From Phytophthora hibernalis (lineage: Eukaryota; Oomycota; Peronosporomycetes; Peronosporales; Peronosporaceae): a DNA stretch of 64,000 nucleotides. Positions within the stretch are counted from its first letter, which is position 1; the number at the start of each line of letters is the position of its first letter. A model generated the notes under the pieces. It was given only the letters and a program-made list of their open reading frames with translations, was not told where the DNA came from and made no database searches. Where the stretch lies: NCBI GenBank assembly GCA_012656075.1, contig JAAKBF010000171.1:186001-250000 (forward strand), read 5' to 3'. Below, piece after piece: positions 33,135 to 43,489 of this stretch. The position numbers and the translations under genes were made by a program.

Positions 33135-34259
33135 GAAATCACCGATGCAGGTTGATCCTGCTTCGGAAACCCGCGTAAACTGTGCATGCGTTATTATTAC
33201 CAAGCGGGATGTGCTGAGGGTGAGGACGATGTGTGCCCAGTGAACACGGGCATTTGGTGCCCTCGAAGTTGCCGTCCATCGTCCAAAATGAAATTAATAG
33301 GCGCTTCTGGGTCTGAAGAACGAGAACAAGCAATTATGACTCCGTCGTACTGGTCCTGCAACGACGTTATCACTAAAACAAGACCTACGAGCCCCGTCAT
33401 CGTCGGTGATCACCAGCGAAGCCGATCAGAAAGCGCAATATCGAGTTGCCTTTACCGCTAACGCCTTAATCAATTCAAGTGATACAGTGTCAACGGTGAG
33501 GCCCAAGCAATACCAGTCTGGATTTCACAAATATCAACATTCGAGCGCGCTTCTATTCGAGTGACACATCATCGAGCAAGGTCGACAAGATAACGTGGAT
33601 GCAGTTAGCGGATTCTACCGTTGAACGGACGGTTGAGGACCCTCAACCGTCCGTTCAACGGTAGAATCCGACGGTCCTCAACCGTCCGTTCAACGGTAGA
33701 ATCCGAGGACCCTCGTCCGTTCAACGGTAGAATCCGACGGTCCCTCAACCGTCCGTTCAACGGTAGAATCCGAGGACCCTCAACCGTCCGTTCAACGGTA
33801 GAATCCGCTAACTGCATCCACGTTATCTTGTCGACCTTGCTCGATGATGTGTCACTCGAATAGAAGCGCGCTCGAATGTTGGATATTTGTGAAATCCAGA
33901 CTGGTATTGCTTGGGCCTCACCGTTGACACTGTATCACTGAATTGATTAAGGCGTTAGCGGTAAAGGCAACTCGATATTGCGCTTTCTGATCGGCTTCGC
34001 TGGTGATCACCGACGATGACGGGGCTCGTAGGTCTTGTTTTAGTGATAACGTCGTTGCAGGACCAGTACGACGGAGTCATAATTGCTTGTTCTCGTTCTT
34101 CAGACCCAGAAGCGCCTATTAATTTCATTTTGGACGATGGACGGCAACTTCGAGGGCACCAAATGCCCGTGTTCACTCGGGCACATCGTCCTCACAGCAC
34201 ATCCCGCTTGCATGCACACGCGGGTTTCGAAGCAGGATCAACCTGCATCGGTGATTTCC
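33135..34259. repeat. Large palindrome: two ~460-bp inverted arms around a tandem array
   Basis: 33135-33608 and 33808-34259 are reverse complements of each other with few changes (an indel near 33178 / 34215). On the minus strand the right arm is the C-terminal end of a Ngaro-type gag (CPVNTGIWCPRSC, ending SAISSCLYR); the left arm is its inverted duplicate. The centre is the tandem array 33609-33807. Confidence 0.9.
33609..33807. repeat. 35-bp tandem array with perfect 29-bp-stem hairpin
   Basis: 33609-33670 is a perfect inverted repeat with a 4-nt loop (GACC). Its right half (unit ending GTTCAACGGTAGAATCCG) recurs at 33677-33705, 33712-33736 (shorter), 33744-33772 and 33779-33807, with spacers alternating between ACGGTC-like and AGGACC-like. 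Confidence 0.9.
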
Positions 34260-35860
34260 GGATAAATTCCTTTGGGATCCTGCCGAAGCGCTTCTTTCCA
34301 TCATTGTTGCGGTCACTATGGCGCTGAGAACCTGAAGTTGCTTGGCCTTCCGATCGTGCAGACCTAGGCTGGATCTCGTGTCGAACATCATCCACTTGGC
34401 GATGAACCATGATGAACATCACATCCCGTAGCAATCTATCTTCGGTAGAACAGCGCCGACGAATTTCTCGGAGCTCTCCACCTTCGTCCGCCGCACAACG
34501 GAAGTCTTCTAGCACATCGTTTACCCAGTACACAAAGCTCGAAAGCTCCTGGGGTGTCCACGAAACCTGCGTCAGAGTATGGTCGAAGAACTTGATGATA
34601 TTAGCAACTAGTACGACCAGCTCGGCACAACAGAACTCGCAGGTGTAAGTAAAAAACTCTGGAGGAATCGACAACATCTTCAATTCGTGTCGCCGGTGTT
34701 ACGAGAATTCCGCCGTCGTTAAGAGGTTGTCGTAGTGTGATCCGCCTGACGCCAGCCAGGCCCCTCGCTCATTACGCGGCAATCTAGCAAAGTGCCTGAT
34801 GGACAGACCCCTCGAGCTAAAACGAAAATCGTATACCGGTGCACAGACACCAGGCACAGCCTTGAACTCCACGTGCTCGGACCGAACCAAACTTCTACAA
34901 AAGAAGTGGCTGACTAACATTTATGCTTCTCCGACATGATTCTCTCATGGACGCGCACTTGCTCTTTAGACGGTGCAAACGCGTATTTTGATGTCGGCTT
35001 GGATTTTGACACGGAAGCCGATTTCTCCACTCTGCTAGGAATTTCATCCCCGCCTCCGTGTTTTCCTTCGGACTGTACCTTAGCCTTGGCATCGTTTCTA
35101 AGAGAGCGAAATCGTTCCAGGAGGTCTGGATCATCACTCAGCTTATCCAGTATCAACTCATCTTGATCCAATGCATCCCGAAAACGTTGACGATTAGCTG
35201 GGGAAGTATCATCGGCATCTTCGGCAATTATTGGTGGTTTGAATTCGCTTCGTACCACAGGACTTAGTGTTGGATGACCTTGTAACACCGTTAGCATGCT
35301 CTCGTTTGTCTTGAGGCGAGTCATCATCGTCCACAAACGAGTCAAATAGCTCTTGAACCTCTCGTACGGTCCCGCGAGACATGGAGGGTGAAGGGGAGGG
35401 TGGAGGTGACATCGGAATCCGGCAGAATGAACTGCCCACGCTCTGTGGGAATCGACGAAATAAGCAAAATCAATCGCGTGCAGGAGAGGAAAAGTGTCGA
35501 CTACCCCGTTTTGGGGTCGATTCATAGACGCATTTTGATACCAACGGGATGACGTCCTCGCTTATCACACTGTCCAGTAAAATTGACACCTTGTTGGAAG
35601 CGGCTTCACCACCCCGGCCGAGGCCCCAGCGTAGAATAGTATGTTCGACAGCCTCTAGGTCTCTCGATTCCTACTCGCTCCGAAACTCGACGTTCTCTAC
35701 CATAAGGGTGACCACTAGTGACACCATGATCGCCACCACAAATTGCTGATCCCCGGACACATTTGTGCGACGATTCGTCTCGACGGCCACAACTTGTCCG
35801 TAGTGAGCTTCGGCCTCTAGCTTGACGCGGACAGGTCGTCGGAGCAGAGATATTTGGCTT
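34190..35860 (-). pseudogene. Ngaro-3: gag fragment of a tyrosine-recombinase retroelement
   Basis: Minus-strand homologue of the gag genes of the two Ngaro elements further right. From the top: EAHYGQVVAVE and VVAIMVSLVVTLMVENVEF (35850-35690), PLLHAIDFAYFVD (35490), DELILDKLSDDPDLLERFRS (35155), KAVPGVCAPVYDFRFSSRG (34860), HFARLPRNERGAWLASGGS (34790), SSFVYWVNDVLEDFRCAADE (34540), and KKRFGRIPKEFIRK (34280). Broken in at least four frames. It passes directly into the palindrome; no RT or recombinase part is present. Confidence 0.8.
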
Positions 35861-35872
35861 GTCTGGGCGAGC

Positions 35873-35942
35873 GTAGAACGGAAGTTCTACGCTTAGGTTT
35901 TACACGTCGGAGCAGAGATGGGGCCCCGGTGTAAAACCTAAG
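35873..35942. repeat. Compound inverted repeat
   Basis: GTAGAACGGAAGTTCTAC (35873-35890) is a 7-bp stem with GGAA loop. Next to it CTTAGGTTTTACAC (35892-35905) pairs exactly with GTGTAAAACCTAAG (35929-35942). GTAGAACGGAAGTTC recurs just after, and GTCGGAGCAGAGAT occurs twice (35837 and 35906). Confidence 0.85.
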
Positions 35943-35960
35943 TGTAGAACGGAAGTTCCG

Positions 35961-36548
35961 CTTCGAACTCCACCACTTCAGGTGTCAGGTGGAGGAAGGA
36001 GCGGGTAGTATGACGGACCATGATTCCGAGTGTTGAGCGCTGAAAGCGGAGGTCACGAGGGCTTAAGCGGTAGAGGGATAATCTAAAACTTACGCTACGA
36101 CTGCTACGAGCGGCAGCTGCTCCTAGCTACAGCACTGCGTTGGTTTCATCGTCCGTTTCCTCACATTGCACGTGAAAATATCCATTCCTGAAATACTAAA
36201 ATCAAGATCGGCACAGCTATGCTCGGATGCGAAGATACGATGGGGGATGCATGTCTAGCCCTCGTTGACTTCAAGTTAGTAAAGCTCCATACAAAAACGT
36301 CTAAATTTTCTTAACGTGTCTAATACAGCTTCAGCATTTTGCAGAAACGTGTCAAATACAACGTCCCGCGCTGGGGGGTTAACCTATCCAACACGACCAA
36401 CTTCGAGAGGTGGGTAACTTATATTTTGTAAAGACGAAGTCCTGACAGCTTAACCCGCACAAAATACTAAGATTTCGTACCGGTATGTTTAGGAGGGACC
36501 CGTTAGGACAGGATGATCAACCTAGGAGTCGTGTCCCTGGGTCGTATG
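35961..36548. other. Non-coding stretch between Ngaro-3 and R1
   Basis: No gene, RNA or known repeat was recognised here. Confidence 0.4.
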
Positions 36549-36696
36549 CAGTCACACATTCATCATGTGTTTTGACGTCCTCGATTTTAGGACAGCGCTG
36601 GACTCCGAAACAGACAAGAAAAGACAGCGAGGAAAAACACTACCGACTCAAAACCTCATCGTCATGGCCTGCTACTATCCAACGTCATGGCTCATC

Positions 36697-37231
36697 CGGA
36701 GATACATAACCCAATTGGTGCACGAGACGCAATGTGGCTTCATTCTCGGGCGCACTATTCATGAAGCCATGGACCTCTTCGAAGCTGCCAAGGAGCCGTG
36801 TCGAACGGGAGGGGGTACAAGTCAACTAAGTGAAGCGCAGGTTTTAACGCTCGACTTTGCGAAAGCGTACGATTCGCTTGATCGTACCTTTCTCTTAGAA
36901 GTACTTCGACGGAAAGGTTTTCCTCCGCACTTCTGCGCAATAGTAGAAACCATTCACATAGGAACCACGATGCGCTTCATGGCCAACGGCGACTTATTCA
37001 AGCCGGTGCTGGTGACCAGCGGGGTACGGCAAGGGTGCCCGCTGGCACCGCTACTGTTTATCATCGCAGTAGACCTGTTGTGTACCGAGATTGAACACAC
37101 TCCATAGCGGCACGGAATACCCATGGGGGAAGCGAGAGATCACCTTGACGATGGCTGGATATGCTGACGACACAGCGATCTACTTGGCACACCGGAGCAT
37201 GCAGAAGGCCGCCATCCAAGCAGTTGACATC
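36697..37231 (+). pseudogene. LINE reverse transcriptase, first part
   Basis: RT motifs in order: RRYITQLVHETQCGFILGRT, LTLDFAKAYDSLDRTFLLEV, VTSGVRQGCPLAPLLFIIAV, then after a stop at 37105 and a frame change GYADDTAIYLAHRSM with the catalytic ADD. The text ends AIQAVDI at about 37231, where the inverted block begins. Confidence 0.85.
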
Positions 37232-37690
37232 TCGCTTTACCCACCCGCTCGACGCAGTATCTGGAGCTGCGAACGACGCATGCCAGACGAAGTTTCTGAT
37301 CCTTAGGTCAGCCGCATTGATGATGTCTTCTGTGGGCCACGCGTGGCGGGCCACATACAGTAGTTTTGGCACAATGACCACAGCGGCGATCAGAGCCCTC
37401 TGAGTCACCGTGTTGGTTTTTAACTCCGCTAACGTCAGCCGTACCGTCAACGTCCCGTATGCCTTCTTCCATGCCACTGCCGTAGTGTCTCTCGGCCTCG
37501 CAATGTGTCCAAGGTACCTTACCTCCTCCGTGATTTGCACTACCTGTTCCTCCTCTCCGTCCTCTACTTTCTCCTCCTCATTCGCCTCCGTGCCAATCTC
37601 TCGCTTCTATTCGCCTCCTTCTCCTAACGCTATCGCTGACGACTTGGACACATTGAGCTTGAGCCCAGACACCACCGAGAACAAGAGAAC
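37232..37690 (-). pseudogene. Inverted block of the LINE RT (thumb region)
   Basis: Read on the minus strand: VLLFSVVSGLKLNVSKSSAI, EEVRYLGHIARPRDTTAVAW, KLLYVARHAWPTEDI, RIRNFVWHASF, SGWVK. This is the text that should follow the plus-strand AIQAVDI, so a 459-bp piece was turned round in place. Confidence 0.85.
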
Positions 37691-39590
37691 CGATGGTAGC
37701 GGATATTAGGGCAGCAGCCAACGTGATCCGACCGCTGTTGAGAGACAGATACCGGTTAACTCCAAACGGGACACCAATGGGGTTTGAGCTAAGATGCGAA
37801 GGCCAGCTGAGGGACAAGATGAAAACCATAGCGGCGGAGAGAGCGCAAACACACGGCGTGTTCAAATACGAGGCGGCCTGGTCGATTCAAATGGCCACGT
37901 TGAGGTTATGGAATGCAGCAGGCATCCCGATCACATAGAGCGATTACAAGGCGGTGGTGAAGGTCTCTCAAAGCACTCGGCTACGGGAAATAGCTCAATT
38001 GAGGAGAACAAGATCTGGGGCGACGGTGGTCGAACCAAAGGTGTCGGTCTTAGTGGGGACGGGAAGGGAAGCAGCTTTGTCTAGAGAAGTCGGGCTCAAC
38101 GTCATAGCGAACTACCCTGAAGTCGTGCTCAGAAGAGATGACCGAGTGCGTGAGGACACATCACTCTCTCGGGGATCCACATCATGTCTTCAAACTGGAG
38201 TCGGAGTACGAAGGGCGGCTGCACCACTCATGGGCCTTCACTTCCACAGGCGCCGAGCTGAGAGAGGGACGTGTGGCAGCGGAGCGTGTGGCAGCGGACA
38301 TTTTGGCGGTCAAGAGCAGCGAGGTGTGGGCAGTGCCACACCAATGGCTAACGAAGACCAGACCACTGTGGGCTGGCAAGAAAAGGTGGACGCAGAGGAG
38401 GAGGCACTACAAGAAACAGATTACCAAAACCAGCGATGCGAAGGCAGAGACGGCACTACAAGACAAGTGGCGTTTTGGGCAACCGCAACTAGCGGCAGCT
38501 CTACAGCGACTCGAGTGGAAATGAATAGGACGAATGGAAGGCGTAACTCCATATCAAGCCCATAACATTAGGCGGCTCAAGTATCACAGGTTGCAGCTCT
38601 GGACGGGAAATGGATACAAGTGTCTGGGGGCTCAATGTAAACGGAGCAAGTCGGAAGGCTCGGAGCACCTGGCATGGGGTGCGGGGATGCGCAGCGGCAT
38701 CGGAAAGCATGGCTGGAGAAGTGGGGCCGGAGCGGGACATCAACAGCAGCAGGGCAGGATATCAGTGAGGAGGAGCGAGGTGCCATCTTCGTATTCCATC
38801 TGCGAAATGTACCGCAATGGCTACTGGAATGGGGACAGCAGACCAAGATGGAAACATGGTAGCTGATACATAACGTGGCCAGAGACTTGTGGACGATTGG
38901 GTGAGCTGTGATCCTCACGGCCATTTGGAGATGGAATGTCGACATGCTGTACGGTGCTGAGGCGCAGAGGAAACGATAGAAACACAGGTAGTCCGTGCAC
39001 TGAGCACGGTCACGGACGCCTTCGAACGATCCGGATTGGGCTTGTACCCGGTCACACAGCGATCGCAGCCGAAACAGGAAGTGACAGCTATAATCATACA
39101 GAGATGGAAGCGAGTTTTTGACAAAAGGGCAGGCTCAGGCGGTGCGGATTGGCTTTTACGACGGCGGTTCGAGCGGCAACCCCGGGGCGGGCAGCGGAGG
39201 CAGTGTCATAGTGCAGCTAGGAGCTGACAGCTGAAGCTACAACGTAGTGTGGGCAGCAGCCAGAGCCCGCGGAAGATCAGACACATCCAACAACATTGCC
39301 GATTTTATCGGACTGCACAGACTACTGGCACAGGCAGTGGAGAAAGGATGGATCTGCGTGTGGTGGGAGTTAGTGCTCTCATCTTGGGAATCTTGGGAAT
39401 CTTAGGAGACGACAATAGCCGAAAGCGCACAAATTGCAGCACTGATACAGAGTCACGAGACGGCCGGTGGATCTATGTGGGGTGAGGAGCTGGAGCCATC
39501 ACTATTGGAAACATAACAAGATGGCGGATTGTCTCGTAAATGTTGCGATGGACGGTAAACGGAGTGCAATGTGGACGGCGAACGTAAGTG
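37691..39590 (+). pseudogene. LINE C-terminal region with zinc knuckle and RNase H
   Basis: Plus-strand text resumes with VADIRAAANVIRPLLRDRYR. A CLGAQCKRSKSEGSEHLAWG zinc knuckle lies near 38620-38690. RNase H: IGFYDGGSSGNPGAGSGGS (first Asp, near 39150), a TGA, NNIADFIGLHRLLAQAVEKG, and HNKMADCLVNVAMDG (last Asp, near 39530). Numerous stops and frame changes. Confidence 0.75.
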
Positions 39591-40090
39591 GAGAAGAGGA
39601 AGCTATGTAGGCGGAGTGAGGCAATTACTGGAGTTGGATCTTCTCCGATGGATGAAGAGAACGGAGACAGCGACAGAGGAGAGTTGGTAAAGAGCAATAT
39701 GCCATTGACAAAGGCGGAGGAGACGGAGGCGATGTGGTGATGTAAGCCATACACAAGGAAGATGCCGGTGAAACTTGGTTAGATCTGTAAGTCAATCAGG
39801 AATGGATATTAAAGTTCGAGCCGCACGGTATCAGTAACACAATATACCTTACCATTATTATTATTACTATCCAACGTCATGGCCGTGAAAAACAAATAGA
39901 CATCGGGTGAACTGGGACCAGGTGCTCTACCACCCGACGAGATTCACCACAGTGCCGACTGCTTAGTGGCCCCATATAACATTGACAAGAAGCCTCCGCC
40001 GATCATGGTGACTCACAAAACGGGGAGAGGGAGACAAGCCTGTCCGCAGTCGCTCCAATCGCATATCTGTTCTCGCTCACCACGTGAGGT

Positions 40091-40700
40091 GAAGTCGGAT
40101 AATGCACCCCAAATTCATGCCCAGACCCAAATTTTCTCCCGAGTGATGGGAAAATTTAAGCACATTTAAGGATAGTTTATCTCCACGCGGACTTCGCGGG
40201 TTGGCTCTCGCCTGCAAACTTAGCTACGGCGCTACGGGGGCGCCCCTCTCTCGATTCACTCGTGGGGTGACGCTACGCGTCCTGCCCCACCCCCTTCTTA
40301 CGCTAAGACCTCGGCTTCGGCCAGGCGCGGTTTCTAGGAAAAAATAACTCCTTGTGAGGGCAACTACTCCGGCCCACGCGCCGACCATTGCAGACCTCCG
40401 CTTCGCTACGGTTGCAAACGGTCTCGCTGAGGCCTCTTTTACTCACGGCCATATTTGTTTTAGTAGCTAGTGTCGTTTATTCGTCCCCAAATACGTGCCC
40501 AAAACAGACCAAAATTTGGGACATTTGGGACGGTTTGGGTACATTTTCGGGGCGTATTATCAGCTTACGGTTGTAAAAAACAACATCGCTTTTTGCACGT
40601 TTTACGAACATGGTGTTAAAAACAACATGTTAAGGACTACGCATTTGTATGGTTTTCTGCGCGTTTGCACGTGGGTAGGGCAGAACTTGCAAAAAGAATT
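40091..40700. other. Unassigned repeat-like DNA
   Basis: A GC-rich block (about 40180-40420, with many CTACG/CGCTACG strings) followed by AT-rich sequence. No coding frame of interest. It may be part of another transposon end, but nothing specific was recognised. Confidence 0.35.
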
Positions 40701-41221
40701 TGAAGTAACCTGTTCAACTTGATATGATCTGTGGGCTAATTCAGCTTTAAATATTAAGTTTAAGGGGTCATTCACTGAGTTTTTATTTTAGCAACTACCC
40801 GGAAACAAAACTAACGTTAAACGTTAAAATAGTCATATCATATGATTTGGACGTTTAGGGCAATCTATGCCAAGCGCAGTCAAACATTCATCATGTGGTT
40901 TGACGTCCTGGATCTTAGGACGGCGCTGGACTCCGAAACAGACAAGGAAAGACAGCGAGGAAACACTACTACCGACTCAGAACCTCATCGTCATGGCCTG
41001 CTACTATCCAACGTCATGGCCGTGAAAAACAAATAGGCATCGGGTGAACTGAGACCAGGTGCTCTGAGATTCGCCTCAGAGTGCTGAGTGGCCCCTATAA
41101 CATTGACAAGAAGCCTCCGTGGATCATAGTGACTCACGGAACGGTGTGAGGAGTACACAAGCCTGTCCGCAGTCGCTCCAATCGCATGTCTGTTCTCGCT
41201 CACCACGTGAGTTTACTGGTC
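40701..41221 (+). repeat. R1 repeat, left part of HTH-UPRT unit A
   Basis: ~520 bp, nearly the same as 56420-56938. In units B and C R1 runs straight into the HTH-UPRT promoter (ATGATGTCGAATGC). Here it stops at ACTGGTCGAA and Ngaro-1 follows; the promoter sequence resumes beyond Ngaro-1, in the small inverted block 53489-53850. Confidence 0.88.
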
Positions 41222-41388
41222 GAAATGAAAGTTGAGGGTGAAAATAGCTTTTGGGACAAGGAGCAGAGGTGAAACCAACGCTGGAGAACCTAGGAGACCG
41301 TAGAGCACTCACAGCGTTTAGTTACCAAACTTTCCTAGTTGCGCTTAAGCCCTTCTGCCTCGACTATCAAGCCTCAGCACTCCGGATT

Positions 41389-43414
41389 ATGGTCCGACTT
41401 TCCACGCGCTCTTACCTCCATCTGACACCTGAAGTGGTCGGGGAGGAGTTTGAGTATCCGTTCTATGCGAAGGTACTTCAAGCAAACGAGGACAACGTCT
41501 CCTTTCGAAGTTTGGATGGTGTCCAAGGCACTGTTCACCGCGATGTTGCTCTCCGTCACGTCGTGATAGCTCATGAAGTGCGATAGTGCGGAAATAAGTC
41601 TCTTCTGCGGTGTCCAGTTTGCGCCAGCACGTCGGAGCACGTCATGTACGGACAAGTGTTACGCAAGATGGAGACATTATTTCAGTGTTGTCCGACGGCG
41701 AGCGCATCACTACCACATCTGCGAATGTCAGAGTGATCCTGCCAATTGTAGCTCTTTTGCTGCAGCACGTCCAGTTCAATTCATCCGACTGGAGTGCGGA
41801 TGAGATTCAGGAGCTCCATACAAAGATTGCAGGTCGCATCCTGGGGCAAACGGAATGCGAGCCTCCAAGGACCTATCCAATATACTGGATGCAGCGCTGA
41901 GCAGTGACAGCTTTCCAAGTTCGGACAAGGAATGTCATTGGACGGACCCCTGTACAGGAGACACCACCGTATTTCCACTGCAACACGCGCTGGATTTTGC
42001 TTATCACGTCGATGGTGGAGTGACACCAATTCCGGATACGTTGGGTGAGACTTTTTGTAAGCCACCCGTCCAGCACCAAGAGAGACCACAATCGTCAGCT
42101 GTCGAATCGACAACACCAAGTGGAAGTCATGCTGCCGAGGAGACTCGTGGTTTATTTGACCCGTTTGCTGCCGACGATAATTCACCTAGCGACCTGTCCG
42201 AGCGCGACGAAGTACCGATTCTTACTCGTCCACCTCGGACAGGAACCAAAGGATTCGAACTTCGCACGTCAGTGAATTCGAAAGTTCACAGCAGCGACCT
42301 CGTAACGAGCACCAAGTGGCGCTAGACAAAGACGTCCTAATTATTGAAAAGTTAAGCAGCGACCCCGAGTTATTAGATCGCTTCCTGTCCATTCGACAAC
42401 GCTCAGGCAATAGAGCTAGCATGTCGGCGAAGGCATCAAGTGGGGTCTCGGCATTAGAGAGATACAATCAGCGAAAAAAGTCGAGGGGTCAAGATACGCC
42501 TTTGCGCCGAGGGTGGAACAGCAGCGCATTCACCATCGAATTACAGCAGCCAAGTACAAAGGTAAGACCCTGCTGAATTTATTCAATGTATGGTTCGGTC
42601 CAAGATCGTGAGGTTCAAGCCGGTACCCGGTGTGTTAACCCGGTTGTTCGACTTTCAGTTTGGCACCAGAGGTTTATCAGTGCTGCACTTCGTGGAAATG
42701 CCTCGCGCTGGACAAGTTGCTGGGTCCGCTGCTGGCGGGTCGAACTTTGAAAATCTGTCGGCTTCTGCAGAGTTCGAGCCCGCACCAGCTGCAAACTCAG
42801 TCGGAGATATGGTTCGAGTATTGCGAGTATTGCTGACTTACGCCCGGGAATATTGCACAGATGACGTGGTGAACGTCATCGAGTCCGTGATTGTTTTTAT
42901 CGAGGAGACTATTATGCGAGTTTCATGGAGTGCAGATGAGCTCCCGGTGTTAGTTTACTGGGTTAATGACGTCTTGGAAGACATCCGCGGTGCGGCGGTA
43001 GATGGAACGAAGCCCATCAACACGATCAGTCAGCGATGTTCGACGGACGATTGCCTGCTCCGTGATCTGCTATTCGAGAAGCTGCACAGGCGAGTTGAAG
43101 ATCTGGCGCAAGAAACTCTACCAACTGTTATTGTTTCCAAGCCACGAAGTCCGAAGCGGCAAGGAAGAATTACAGGAGGTCGAGAACGCAAGAAGAGTCT
43201 TGGTCGCATTCCTTCACGGGTGATTAATCGGCTGCCGACTCAAGTTGACCCCGGCACAGGCGAGTCGCGATCGCTCTGTATGCGGTTCCTGTCTAATGTC
43301 GGCTGTAACTGTGATGAGGACTCTGGATATCCTAGTGGTCGAGCACATTTTGTCCCCAAGCAGCTTCCTGAATGCGTAAATGCAGGGATCAACAAGAAAT
43401 ACAAGCAAGTATGA
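41389..43414 (+). pseudogene. Ngaro-1 gag
   Basis: Start MVRLSTRSYLHLTPE, the same opening as Ngaro-2. Pieces in several frames: to 41586, 41610-41900, 41855-42325, 42316-42576, and the longest 42590-43414 (KPVPGVLTRLFDFQFGTRG, VYWVNDVLEDIRGAA, KSLGRIPSRVINRLPTQVDP). It ends with a Cys/His cluster (CMRFLSNVGCNC ... H) like a CCCH zinc finger. At least four frame lesions. Confidence 0.75.
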
Positions 43415-43489
43415 CTCTCAAACGAGTCATTGGTGGTTCGTTGGTGTGAGCCGACCAAGGCAGCGATACAACAGCAATTACTACTACAT

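Larger units (their letters stand above)
36692..39864 (+). mobile_element. LINE (non-LTR retrotransposon), 5'-truncated, with RT and RNase H
   Basis: Flanked by a 19-bp target-site duplication (36673-36691 and 39865-39883, TACTATCCAACGTCATGGC) and ending in a short ATT-repeat tail, both typical of LINE insertion. It starts within the RT, so it is 5'-truncated. An internal segment, 37232-37690, is inverted. RNase H lies near the 3' end. Many stops; dead copy. Confidence 0.88.
36549..40090 (+). repeat. R1 repeat copy split by a LINE
   Basis: 36549-36691 and 39865-40090 together match the R1 repeat seen at 40701-41221, 56420-56938 and 63704-64000. It is more diverged than those three. The break is exactly at the LINE target duplication. 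Confidence 0.8.

Noticed and set aside
33609..33807. CRISPR-like array
   Set aside because: Repeats are 35-bp tandem units with 6-bp alternating spacers in a eukaryotic transposon palindrome, not repeats with unique spacers.
36692..37690. Twin priming as the cause of the LINE inversion
   Set aside because: Twin priming would invert the 5' end up to the target site; here plus-strand RT lies on both sides of the inverted block.
40842..41036. 64-codon frame in R1 (also at 56562)
   Set aside because: Not kept in the other R1 copies at 36549 and 63704 and without a domain; R1 looks non-coding.
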